Source: JAJPKK01 sp035311445
GTDB lineage: Bacteria; Pseudomonadota; Alphaproteobacteria; Rhizobiales; Xanthobacteraceae
Reading direction: 5' to 3'
Length of the DNA: 61,217 bases
Assembly (NCBI GenBank): GCA_035311445.1
Contig: DATGCX010000396.1
Span: forward strand, 1-61,217
Position numbers and translations under genes: made by a program. Within the stretch, counting starts at the first letter, position 1; every line of letters begins with the position of its first letter. A model generated the notes under the pieces. That model had not been told where the DNA came from. It made no database searches and was given only the letters and a program-made list of their open reading frames with translations. Of the stretch, positions 16,596 to 25,138 are shown in pieces.

Positions 16596-16677
16596 GCAGT
16601 AGTCGCGTTTTTCTAGCATGTTTTTACGTACGACGACTGTTGGAAACTAGCAGGCAAGGTCCTGCCGAACAGATCGG

Positions 16678-17508
16678 TCAGTAGCGTTCGGGAATGAAGT
16701 TCCGGCTCTTGAGCGCGGCCTCATCATCATATTGTCCCTTGCTTGATCGCTTGGGCAGTTTGATCTTCGGGTGCGGGGCGCCCTCGTAAGGTATCAGCGA
16801 CAGGATGTGCGCGATGCAATTCAGCCGCCCCCGACGCTTGTTGTCCGAGCGCACGATATGCCAGGGGGCATGCTCGCTGTCTGTTGCCTCCAGCATAAGG
16901 TCACGGGCTTTCGAATAGTCGTACCAGCGCCGGTACGATTCGAGATCCATCGGACTCAACTTCCATTGCCGAAGCGGATCTTGAATGCGAGCCAAGAATC
17001 GTCTTTCTTGCTCATCCTTCCCGACTTCGAGCCAAATCTTTATCAAAATGATCCCAGTGTCGGTAATCCATTTTTCGACCAGAGGGCAAAGATCGAGGAA
17101 CCGCTGATGCTCTGCCTCGGTGACGAATCCCATGACGATTTCGACGCCAGCTCGATTGTACCAGCTGCGATCGAGAATGACGACCTCGCCGGCTGCCGGG
17201 AACTGTTGAATGTATCGCTGAATGAACATTTGCGTCTTTTCGCGTTCGGAGGGCGCCGGCAGCGCGATGACGCGAAAGACCCGGGGACTCACTCTTTCAG
17301 TGATGGCCTTAATCGTGCCGCCCTTGCCGGCGGCATCGCGCCCTTCGAACAGAATAATGACGCGCAGGCCTTTGTATTTCACCCACGCCTGCAAACGGCA
17401 GAGCTCAACCTGCAGCTTGCGCAGCTCCGTTTCGTAGTCTTTCCTCTTCAGCTTTTGGTCAGTAAGCTTGGGATCAGCAAGCTTGGGAGCATTGTGAGCT
17501 CTCAACAT
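16678..17508 (-). CDS. ppk2: polyphosphate kinase 2
   Basis: Single-domain PPK2 (276 residues) that transfers phosphate between polyphosphate and nucleotides. Visible are the Walker A loop GRDAAGKGGTI (about residues 56-66), the DRSWYNRAGVE motif (113-123) and the lid/arginine region RFLARIQDPLRQWKLSPMD. The frame can start at a GTG at 17514 or the ATG at 17508; AGG 6 nt before the ATG favours the latter. It lies 64 nt downstream of a hypothetical gene that has a FixK-type box, so polyphosphate handling may be induced when oxygen falls. Preference for ADP, GDP or NMP acceptors cannot be read off. Confidence 0.93.
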   Translation of the reverse strand: MLRAHNAPKLADPKLTDQKLKRKDYETELRKLQVELCRLQAWVKYKGLRVIILFEGRDAAGKGGTIKAITERVSPRVFRVIALPAPSEREKTQMFIQRYIQQFPAAGEVVILDRSWYNRAGVEIVMGFVTEAEHQRFLDLCPLVEKWITDTGIILIKIWLEVGKDEQERRFLARIQDPLRQWKLSPMDLESYRRWYDYSKARDLMLEATDSEHAPWHIVRSDNKRRGRLNCIAHILSLIPYEGAPHPKIKLPKRSSKGQYDDEAALKSRNFIPERY

Positions 17509-17572
17509 GGTCACCTATTTCACAAAGTGCATATTGAACCAGCATGGGCGAGCAGCACACCTCAGAGAGCGG

Positions 17573-18025
17573 TTATCCCCACACCAGCGTCACACCAATG
17601 TCGCCGGGCATGCCTCCTGGCCAATCGACTATTTGCATTCGCAGTCGGTAACCGCGCGGCTTGAGGTGTTTCTCCCAAAACTGATAGAGTTCCTTCGGCA
17701 ATCCGGTGAGCGTGTTTTCCCAACCCGGCTCTTGCTGATTGATCGCCCGACCACGATCGGTAGCAAGCATATTCGGGAAGCGGCCGACAAACACCTCGGT
17801 AAGCCCGTTGTCCACGGCGCGCTGGATGATACTCGCGGCGCGCTTGAGCCTTTCTTCGTCAGAAATACCCGATGGCTTTTCAAGCCGGTCCAGCAATTCC
17901 TTCTTCTCGGCCTCGGCGGCAAGCTGTCTGCGCACAAGCGCGGACGCCTTTTCAGACTCGGCCACGGCAATCTTTTTCCTGCAATCCGCCGCTGACGGGA
18001 GCAGGTTGTCAAGAGCTGTTGACAT
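17573..18025 (-). CDS. hypothetical protein preceding ppk2
   Basis: A 150-residue soluble protein with no signal. The N-terminal half is a predicted coiled coil rich in Ala/Glu/Lys (ESEKASALVRRQLAAEAEKKELL); the C-terminal half is a globular segment with KELYQFWEKHLKPRGYRLRM and VDWPGGMPGDIGVTLVW. No family is recognised. The frame extends to 18112, but GGAGAG 7 nt before the ATG at 18025 fits better. A FixK-type box lies 57 nt upstream. As first gene before ppk2 (64-nt gap, same strand) it may be a partner or regulator of PPK2. Confidence 0.78.
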   Translation of the reverse strand: MSTALDNLLPSAADCRKKIAVAESEKASALVRRQLAAEAEKKELLDRLEKPSGISDEERLKRAASIIQRAVDNGLTEVFVGRFPNMLATDRGRAINQQEPGWENTLTGLPKELYQFWEKHLKPRGYRLRMQIVDWPGGMPGDIGVTLVWG

Positions 18026-18082
18026 GCCACTCTCCAAAAAAACCATCGCAAAACCATCATTTCGGTAACGCCATCTGCCGCA

Positions 18083-18096
18083 TTGATTTTTCTCAA
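18083..18096 (-). promoter_or_regulatory. FixK/FNR-type box
   Basis: TTGAT-TTTT-CTCAA has the full TTGA-N6-TCAA core and lies 57 nt upstream of the leftward hypothetical-ppk2 pair (start 18025), the same spacing class as the 4642 box. Confidence 0.7.
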
Positions 18097-18152
18097 AACA
18101 GGGCGATAACACAGGGGATGTCGCGTGCGAACGTGATCACCGCCGTGTATCA

Positions 18153-18166
18153 ATGACAAATGTCAA
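18153..18166 (+). promoter_or_regulatory. weak FixK/FNR-like site
   Basis: ATGAC-AAAT-GTCAA has one half-site of the dyad intact and the other lacking the first T. It lies about 200 nt upstream of the AI-2E-type gene. Recorded as tentative only. Confidence 0.3.
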
Positions 18167-18368
18167 TGAAAGCACCTTGGCCTTCCTGCAAAGATTTTGT
18201 AGAGCGACAAACTTTTCCGGTAATGATACTGAAGTGCCATCCTAAACGAGACCGAAGCGGAGGTTGGTCGTTCGTTGGCACCGATGAATGTCGCACGTGA
18301 AGTACGGTACACGCAGTGCTTCCGGGGAGAGAGCCGCCGTTTTTCATGAGCGGCGGAGCGAGTCACCA

Positions 18369-19472
18369 ATGACGGCAGAAAAAGATAAGGTTCCTGCCCC
18401 AGATCCGTTCGATTCTTCAAGCATCGGTGTTGTGATCCGGATCGGCCTTCTTGTCCTGCTTGGCTACTGGTCATTGCAGGTGGTCGGCCCCTTTCTAGTG
18501 GTTGCGTTGTGGAGCGCGATAGTAACGGTTGCGCTCTATCCATTATTCAATTGGCTGGCCAAGCGTCTGGGCAACCCACATCTTGCAGCCACGTTGATCA
18601 CGCTGCTGAGCTTAATGATTGTTATCGGCCCAATGACATGGCTCGGACTCGGCCTGATGGGCAGCGTCGAGTTCGTGGTCAGGGGTTTCGACTCTAATAC
18701 ACTATCGATTCCGCTGCCGGCTGAATCAGTGAAAGGCTGGCCATTAATCGGCGGGCAGGTGTATCGGCTGTGGACTCTTGTCGCTACTGATACGAAGGCG
18801 CTTCTGATTGAAGTGGCACCGAGACTCAAACCATTCGCTGGCAAGCTGCTGGAGATCGGCGAGAGCGTGGTATTCGGTCTTCTGGAGTTCGTCGCCTCAA
18901 TCATTATCGCTGGATTCCTGTTCTCCCCGGCACCGCGGATTGTCGAAGCGTTCAGGGCGTTTTTGCGCCGGATCCTCAGCGACCGCAGCGAGGAAATGGT
19001 ACAACTCGCCGGCAGCACCATACGTAATGTCTCGCGCGGTGTGCTCGGCATCGCGCTGCTGCAATCGATCCTTGCCGGATTAGGCTTCGTCGTCGCGGGC
19101 ATTCCGGCTGCCGGTTTCCTCAGTTTCCTCGCTCTGGTGCTAGGAATCGTGCAGATCGGACCGGCGATTGTGCTGATACCGGTCGTCATCTGGAGCTGGA
19201 CTGCCATGGAGGCGCCGAAAGCTCTCATGTTCACCGCGTACATGGTTCCGGTCGGTCTGGTGGACAACGTTTTGCGGCCCTTTGTTATGGCGCGCGGACT
19301 GACCACACCAATGCCGATTATCCTCGTCGGCATCATCGGCGGGATGATAGCATACGGAATCAGCGGGCTATTTCTTGGCCCGATCGTTCTGTCGGTCGTC
19401 TGGGCGCTGATCGTGGCTTGGGTGCAGGACGACGGCGTAGTCGCGGGTCATGCTAAGTCCGAACCGCTCTGA
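18369..19472 (+). CDS. AI-2E family (PerM/TqsA-like) transporter
   Basis: A 367-residue integral membrane protein of the AI-2E transporter superfamily, whose members include autoinducer-2 exporters, permeases and Na+/H+ antiporters. Predicted helices occur near the N-terminus (VVIRIGLLVLLGYWSLQVVG, FLVVALWSAIVTVALYPLF), with a soluble central part (about 105-190) and a cluster of five C-terminal helices that includes the family motif LGPIVLSVVWALIVAWVQ. The ATG at 18369 is chosen over an upstream frame to 18288 because it begins a normal hydrophilic N-tail. The transported substrate is unknown. Confidence 0.88.
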   Translation: MTAEKDKVPAPDPFDSSSIGVVIRIGLLVLLGYWSLQVVGPFLVVALWSAIVTVALYPLFNWLAKRLGNPHLAATLITLLSLMIVIGPMTWLGLGLMGSVEFVVRGFDSNTLSIPLPAESVKGWPLIGGQVYRLWTLVATDTKALLIEVAPRLKPFAGKLLEIGESVVFGLLEFVASIIIAGFLFSPAPRIVEAFRAFLRRILSDRSEEMVQLAGSTIRNVSRGVLGIALLQSILAGLGFVVAGIPAAGFLSFLALVLGIVQIGPAIVLIPVVIWSWTAMEAPKALMFTAYMVPVGLVDNVLRPFVMARGLTTPMPIILVGIIGGMIAYGISGLFLGPIVLSVVWALIVAWVQDDGVVAGHAKSEPL

Positions 19473-19882
19473 AGTCTGCTGATCAACGCCCATCAAAAAA
19501 ACGCCGCCGACCGGCTGGTCGGGCCAATTCTCCCGGGAGCCGCAGAGGCACCATTGTTGCAGCACCATTGTTACAAATCGTCTGTGAACGGCGCGACGTT
19601 GGTGATCTCAGCGTCCGCCGGCACCCCGGCGGTTTCCGGCAGGACGTTGGGAGTGGAACATGGCCGGCTCCACCTTGTTACCACTCAAGGCTGGAGGCGC
19701 CGCGAACTCCTACCGAGTGCACAAACAGTTGCCTGAGCCGGTATGCGGGCAGGTCACTAGGGAACGCGATGCCGAGGTCCCGCGAAGGTCCGGCACCTTG
19801 GATTGGCCGGATGCGCCTGGCGCGCCTATAGTGATTGATTGTCAGTTAAAGTGGCAATGCCATGTCGCAAACGGAGACCGAC
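19473..19882. other. gap before ftsH
   Basis: A 410-nt stretch without a supported gene. It contains a CCGACC/GGTCGG hairpin near 19507-19522 whose reverse strand is followed five bases later by seven T, a 14-bp imperfect tandem repeat (19548-19561 and 19562-19575) and a GGAG site at 19873-19876 before the ftsH start. No FixK-type box was found. Confidence 0.5.
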
Positions 19883-21838
19883 ATGCTCGATCAGCCGTCG
19901 AACGATCCGGAAAAATCCACGCCGGGTCGGCGATTCCTGAAATTGCTTGGATATAGCAACGTGCCCAGCCCCGGGTCGGGCAAACGTCAGACGGGGAGTC
20001 GTGCGCCCAGGGAGCCGGAGGATCGCAAACACCAGTTTGCGACGTGGTACATTTTTGCGGCCTTCCTCGGCGTGATGCTGGTCCAGTTTCTGTGGCTGCG
20101 CCTCACCCAGATCGATACCATTCCATACAGCCAGTTCGAACAGCTCCTTGACGAGAACAAGATCGCCGAAGTGCTGGTCGGACAGGACACCATCCAAGGG
20201 ACCCTGAAGGAACCGTTCCCGGACGGCCGCAAGCAGTTCTACACGATCCGCGTCGAGCCCGAGTTCGCCGATAAGCTTCGGGCCCGCGGCGTCGCCATCA
20301 CCGGTGTGCCGTCGTCGACCTTTCTCTCCACCATTCTGTCCTGGGTATTGCCGGTATTCATCTTCTATCTGATCTGGACTTACGGGTTCCGCCGTGTGGC
20401 GGAACGTCAGGGTCTCGGGGGCCTGATGTCGATCGGCAAATCACGAGCCAAGGTCTATGTTGAGACCGACACGAAAGTCACCTTCAAGGACGTGGCCGGC
20501 GTTGACGAGGCGAAGTTCGAACTGCAGGAAGTCGTCGCCTTCCTGCGCGATCCGACATCGTTCGGGCGGCTCGGCGCGCGTATTCCGAAGGGCATTCTTT
20601 TGGTCGGGCCTCCGGGCACCGGCAAGACGCTTCTGGCGCGCGCAGCAGCCGGCGAAGCCGGCGTACCGTTCTTCTCAATCTCCGGCGCTGAGTTCGTCGA
20701 AATGTTCGTAGGCGTTGGCGCGGCGCGTGTGCGCGATCTGTTCGAGCAGGCGCGGAAGGCGGCGCCCTGCATCATCTTCATCGACGAGCTCGATGCACTG
20801 GGGCGAAGCCGCGGCCCCAGCGCATTCGGCGGCTATGATGAGAAGGAGCAGACGCTCAATCAATTGCTCGCCGAGCTCGATGGATTCGATCCGATGACCG
20901 GCGTGATCCTGCTTGGCGCCACCAATCGACCGGAGGTGCTCGATCCCGCGTTGCTGCGGCCCGGCCGTTTCGACCGCCAGGTGTTGGTCGATCGGCCGGA
21001 TCGTTCGGGCCGGCTGGAGATCCTGAAAGTCCATGTGGCGAAGATCCGATTGGAGAGCGCCCTGGATCTCGGCCAGGTCGCTGGATTGACCGTCGGTTTC
21101 ACGGGCGCCGATCTTGCCAACCTGGTCAACGAGGCCGCCATCGTCGCGACCCGGCGCAGCGCCGCAGCGGTGACGCTTGCCGATTTCACCGCGGCGATCG
21201 AGCGCATCGTCGCCGGACTCGAAAAGAAGAGCCGCGTTCTGGGGAGCGAAGAGCGGCGCCGAATTGCGTATCACGAGATGGGGCATGCGCTGGTAGCCGC
21301 AAGCCTTCCGGGCGTCGATCCGGTGCACAAGGTTTCGATCATCCCGCGCGGCGTGGGCGCGCTCGGCTACACCATGCAGCGGCCGACCGAGGATCGCTTC
21401 CTGCTGGCCCGCCACGATCTCGCCAACCGCATCGCCGTACTGATGGGCGGGCGGGCATCGGAGGCGCTGATCTTCGAGGGCGAGGTCTCCACCGGCGCTG
21501 CCGACGACCTGCAGCGCGCAACCGAGATCGCGCTGCAGATGGTCACGCGGTTCGGCATGGACGAGACAGTGGGCCAGCGCACCTACTCGGCCCCGCCGCA
21601 GCCGTTCCTGGGGACTCCGGCGAGCGGCGTCGAAGCGTCCGAGGTGACCGAGCGCGAGATCGACGTGGCGGTGCGGGACATCATCGCCAAGGCCTTCGAG
21701 CAGGCAATCGCCATCCTGCGGGCGCGGCGCTTCGACCTGGACGAAGGTGGCCGTCTGCTGCTTGCTCAGGAAACACTGACCGCCGACCAATTCTCGGCGA
21801 TCCGGCCCGCGGCGAAGCACCCTGAAACAGTAGGTTGA
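19883..21838 (+). CDS. ftsH: ATP-dependent zinc metalloprotease FtsH (divergent second type)
   Basis: Membrane AAA+ protease that degrades membrane and soluble regulatory proteins. The 651-residue protein has a basic N-tail of about 50 residues, helix 1 (YIFAAFLGVMLVQFLWL), a periplasmic domain, helix 2 (ILSWVLPVFIFYLIWTY), Walker A GPPGTGKT (242-249), Walker B IIFIDELDALG, the second region of homology ATNRPEVLDPALLRPGRFDRQ, and the zinc site HEMGH (464-468) with a third ligand in TGAADDL. HEMGH in place of the usual HEAGH, SRGPSAFGGYDEKEQ in place of the GLGGGNDEREQ region and the long N-tail set it apart from housekeeping FtsH. GGAG 7 nt before 19883 supports this start; an ATG at 19862 is the alternative. 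Confidence 0.93.
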   Translation: MLDQPSNDPEKSTPGRRFLKLLGYSNVPSPGSGKRQTGSRAPREPEDRKHQFATWYIFAAFLGVMLVQFLWLRLTQIDTIPYSQFEQLLDENKIAEVLVGQDTIQGTLKEPFPDGRKQFYTIRVEPEFADKLRARGVAITGVPSSTFLSTILSWVLPVFIFYLIWTYGFRRVAERQGLGGLMSIGKSRAKVYVETDTKVTFKDVAGVDEAKFELQEVVAFLRDPTSFGRLGARIPKGILLVGPPGTGKTLLARAAAGEAGVPFFSISGAEFVEMFVGVGAARVRDLFEQARKAAPCIIFIDELDALGRSRGPSAFGGYDEKEQTLNQLLAELDGFDPMTGVILLGATNRPEVLDPALLRPGRFDRQVLVDRPDRSGRLEILKVHVAKIRLESALDLGQVAGLTVGFTGADLANLVNEAAIVATRRSAAAVTLADFTAAIERIVAGLEKKSRVLGSEERRRIAYHEMGHALVAASLPGVDPVHKVSIIPRGVGALGYTMQRPTEDRFLLARHDLANRIAVLMGGRASEALIFEGEVSTGAADDLQRATEIALQMVTRFGMDETVGQRTYSAPPQPFLGTPASGVEASEVTEREIDVAVRDIIAKAFEQAIAILRARRFDLDEGGRLLLAQETLTADQFSAIRPAAKHPETVG

Positions 21839-21922
21839 TGGCTCTGCGCTAACAAAGGACAATCGTACCGCAAGTCCTGACACCACATATCGAGCAATAC
21901 CAAAACGGGCGCTTTTCCGTAC

Positions 21923-22162
21923 TCAGCGCTGCCGCTGGTAGTTCTGCAACAGCGCATCCAACACGGCGCGCCCTTGATCCGTGAGGGCGAACTGCCCGCC
22001 CGAACGACGTGTGACAAGGCCTTTCTCGATCAAAGTGCTGACCACAGCGGAGTCGGACCAATTCGTATGGGTCTCTATGTTGAAAAGCACCGCACGTTCC
22101 GCCGCCGTGAGCCTATCGGGTTTCACGCCCGCCAGCGCCGTGTGTATCGTTTGCTGCGTCAT
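21923..22162 (-). CDS. small hypothetical protein, winged-helix-like
   Basis: A 79-residue soluble protein: LTAAERAVLFNIETHTNWSD, then AVVSTLIEKGLVTRRSGGQFALTDQGRAVLD. The order helix-helix-'LIEKGLVTR'-strand-'LTDQGRAVL' is typical of winged-helix DNA-binding domains of MarR/PadR type, here without the dimerisation arms. GAGAGGA lies 8 nt before the ATG. It is convergent with ftsH. DNA binding is inferred from the fold pattern only. Confidence 0.65.
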   Translation of the reverse strand: MTQQTIHTALAGVKPDRLTAAERAVLFNIETHTNWSDSAVVSTLIEKGLVTRRSGGQFALTDQGRAVLDALLQNYQRQR

Positions 22163-23425
22163 GGGGGCGTCCTCTCGTCAATAATCCGACCCCGCCAGTC
22201 TCACCTGTAGCTGTTGCATCGCCGACTGTTCCGGATGAAGTAGAAGCGGAATGGCGAGGTTCGGTGGATGCCGCGGTATGGATGATCTGACATTTTGCCC
22301 CGGAACTTGCGGGCGATCGGCACGGCAGTTCGGCCAGTCTCAACAGCCTTCGCCATATTGCCTCTGCTTCCGCCCGCACGTAGTCCGCCGTCACATTCTT
22401 CACCTAGCTTAGCTAGCGAGCTTGCGCGTCTCGCATCAGCGCCCTCGTGGGGCGCGTAAGAGCGGGGCGGCTTTTTCGCCCACCGGCGCCTATCCCCAGG
22501 GCTGTGGACGGCGATCCTAACGCGACCGCGTTGGCGCTCGGGGTCACCGGACGACTCCAGCCGAACCGGACCACGCGTGCGGGCCTCAAGCGCGATATCG
22601 GCTGCGTCTTTTCCCGAAATTCGAGGACGTTCGCTCATCTGAGACCCCGATTTTCTCGCCATTCACGTGGAGAGCTTGAAGGCGGTGCCGTCGCGAAGTT
22701 GGCTGGAATTGTTTGGCGCGAATCTCCGGTACATTGAGGGTACCTGATTCGACGTCAATTGCCTCGTCGATTGGTGCGGCATGGAGTGTCTGCCAGCTAT
22801 CAATCTTACGCATGTTGATCTTTCCTGAGGCGAGCAATGCCTAGAACACGATGGCGGCGGTCTCCGCAGAAGGCAGGACGGTCCACGTCACAAGCCCTGC
22901 AGCCCAACTGAACAACCGTCGCTATGCCACTGTAGTATCGCCTGCGATGGGGCCGATGCGGCCGCGAAAACGTCCTCAATGAAGGTCATCCTTTCCGCTG
23001 CAAACCGCCGTGGGTGATCTCTAGCTTCGCTGGCTTGGCCTGCCTGACCGTAGAACGGCACGGAAACGGATTTTGCCAATAGATCGGGCTGGAAGATTTC
23101 GTCCGAGTAGACCGCACGCGGAAGGCACAACGCGGGACCGATCCGGCATTCCCTCGGCGAAAAAAGGCCGCTGATACGAATATGTGGGAGCGTTACGATC
23201 CGGATACCAGGCCGCGTCGTATCGTGCAGTAAGAGACCGTGTAGCAATCGCGTTCTTCAATCCTCGTACCAGGCAAGCTTGTTTACCATCAATCGTGAGC
23301 AGATCGAAACCTTTGCCGTCGGAAGGGCGCTTGGCATTCCTTGCGGACACCGCCTTTCGGATCATGTAGGCTGTCGCTAAGCGCGATCGCTTCGAAGCCG
23401 AGCGCAAAGCCGATGGGAGGCATTC
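22163..23425. other. 1.26-kb stretch without a convincing gene
   Basis: Several overlapping frames on both strands (for example 22201-22662 and 22586-22837 on the minus strand) are biased in composition, lack good starts and match no family I know. They could be decayed genes. GGGAGG at 23414-23419 serves the PQQ dehydrogenase. I see no repeats, operators or RNA genes here. Confidence 0.45.
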
Positions 23426-25138
23426 ATGGCAAGACGCAAAGTCTCGTTCCAGGCTGCATTTCTGGCAGGCAGCATATTGGCCGGGCCCGGAATGGCTGCC
23501 GACGTCACGCCGGACCGGCTCCTGAATGCCGACAACGAGCCGCAGAACTGGTTGATGAACCACCGGACCTATGACGGCCAGCGCTTTTCGCCGCTTGCGC
23601 GCATCAACCGCGACACCATCAAGAACCTCAAGCTGGCCTATGCGGTGCCGCTCGGCGGCGGCGCGGGCAATGAATTCTCCAATGCTACGCCGCTCGCCGA
23701 GGACGGATTCCTCTACCTCACGGATTCCTGGAACGTCCTCTACAAGATTGACGCCCGCTCCGGCGACCTCGGCCGCGTCGTGTGGCGCATGGACCCCAAG
23801 CAGGATCGTCAAATGCGCAGCCGCGGCGCGGCGCTGTGGGGCAATCTCGCCGTTACCGGCGCTGGCGGTTTCGGCAACTCGCCGCGCATCGTCGCGACCG
23901 ATAAAGAAACCGGCAAGGTGGTCTGGGAAACCTCGTTTTCGGACACGCCGGACGTGACCTTCACGGCGGCGCCGCTCGCCATCAAAGACAAGATCATTGT
24001 CGGAGCAGCCAACGGCGACCAGGGTGTTCGCGACTGGATTGCTGGGCTCGACGCCGCCACCGGCAAACGCCTCTGGCGCCAATTTACCATTCCAGCCCCC
24101 GGCGAGCCCGGCAGCGAGACCTGGAAGGGCACCACCAATGCGTGGCAGACCGGAGGCGGTGCCATGTGGGTAACCGGCACCTACGATCCCGCTACGAATC
24201 AGACCATCTGGGGCACTGGCAACCCGGTGCCAATGTTCGATCCATTCCATCGACCGGGCGATAATCTCTATACCAACAGCGCTATCTCCTACGATCCCGA
24301 CACCGGCAAGATGAACTGGTATTTTCAATTCACGCCAGGCGACCTGTGGGACTACGACGAAGTCGGCACTCATATCCTAATCGACGGCAATATCGCTGGG
24401 CAGGCGCGAAAGCTCATTACCCATTCGGCACGCAATGGCTTTCTCTACACATACGAACGCAGCAACGGCCAACCCATACTTGCCAAGCCCTACATGGAGG
24501 TCAATTGGACCAAGGGCATAGACCAGAAGACTGGCAAGCCGCTCGATTACGATGCGACCAAGGACATCCAGACCTATGCGGGCATCGGCAATGTCGTTCC
24601 GGGCGAGCCGCTCAAGAAGGTCTGCCCGTCGATCGCTGGCGGCAACAATTACTGGCCGTCGTCCTACAGCCCAAAGACCAAACTTCTCTACATCCCAGCC
24701 TTGACCGCTTGCATGGTCGTATCGATCGATCGGGAGAAACACACGAAGGAAAGAGGTTGGAACGGCGGTTCCTACACCACTGACGAGCGGTTAGAAAGCA
24801 ACCTGACCGCGATTGACCCGATTACGGGCGACATCAAGAAGAACGTGCACCTTCGCTATCCCAACTACAGCGGTACGCTCGCGACCGGCGGCGGTCTTAT
24901 CTTCCTTGCGCTCCTCGACGGAACGGTCGCGGCTTTCGACGACGCTACGCTCGACGAACTGTGGAAAATCAACGTGGGGTCTGGCTTTTCCGCTCCGCCC
25001 ATGACTTTCGAGACCGGCGGGAAACAATATATCGCGATCGTGTCGGGGCCGAGCCCTGGGGCAAAAAGCAGACTTGTTAACACGCCGGAACTCAAGGAGC
25101 AGCGCAATGCTCTGGTGCTATACGTGTTTGGGTTGTAA
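23426..25138 (+). CDS. PQQ-dependent alcohol/methanol-type dehydrogenase
   Basis: Periplasmic quinoprotein with an eight-bladed propeller, 570 residues after a signal peptide ending near GMAADV. Beta-propeller W-motif repeats are present (TGKVVWET, TGKRLWRQ, TGKMNWYF, LDELWKINVG). The catalytic Asp309 lies in DLWDYDEVG, with Asp311 two residues on, the position that marks lanthanide-dependent XoxF/PedH enzymes. Asn266 (WGTGNPVP) matches a second metal ligand. The usual metal-binding Glu aligns with Asp198 (NGDQGVR), and the vicinal Cys-Cys pair of MxaF/ExaA is absent. No cytochrome domain or cytochrome/PQQ genes are adjacent. Start supported by GGGAGG. The alcohol substrate is unknown. Confidence 0.9.
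   Translation: MARRKVSFQAAFLAGSILAGPGMAADVTPDRLLNADNEPQNWLMNHRTYDGQRFSPLARINRDTIKNLKLAYAVPLGGGAGNEFSNATPLAEDGFLYLTDSWNVLYKIDARSGDLGRVVWRMDPKQDRQMRSRGAALWGNLAVTGAGGFGNSPRIVATDKETGKVVWETSFSDTPDVTFTAAPLAIKDKIIVGAANGDQGVRDWIAGLDAATGKRLWRQFTIPAPGEPGSETWKGTTNAWQTGGGAMWVTGTYDPATNQTIWGTGNPVPMFDPFHRPGDNLYTNSAISYDPDTGKMNWYFQFTPGDLWDYDEVGTHILIDGNIAGQARKLITHSARNGFLYTYERSNGQPILAKPYMEVNWTKGIDQKTGKPLDYDATKDIQTYAGIGNVVPGEPLKKVCPSIAGGNNYWPSSYSPKTKLLYIPALTACMVVSIDREKHTKERGWNGGSYTTDERLESNLTAIDPITGDIKKNVHLRYPNYSGTLATGGGLIFLALLDGTVAAFDDATLDELWKINVGSGFSAPPMTFETGGKQYIAIVSGPSPGAKSRLVNTPELKEQRNALVLYVFGL

Noticed and set aside
20675..21886. 403-codon minus-strand frame
   Set aside because: It is antisense to ftsH, whose protease motifs are unmistakable on the plus strand.
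23021..24373. 450-codon minus-strand frame
   Set aside because: Most of it is antisense to the PQQ dehydrogenase and lacks a good start; the part left of 23426 shows no family motif.
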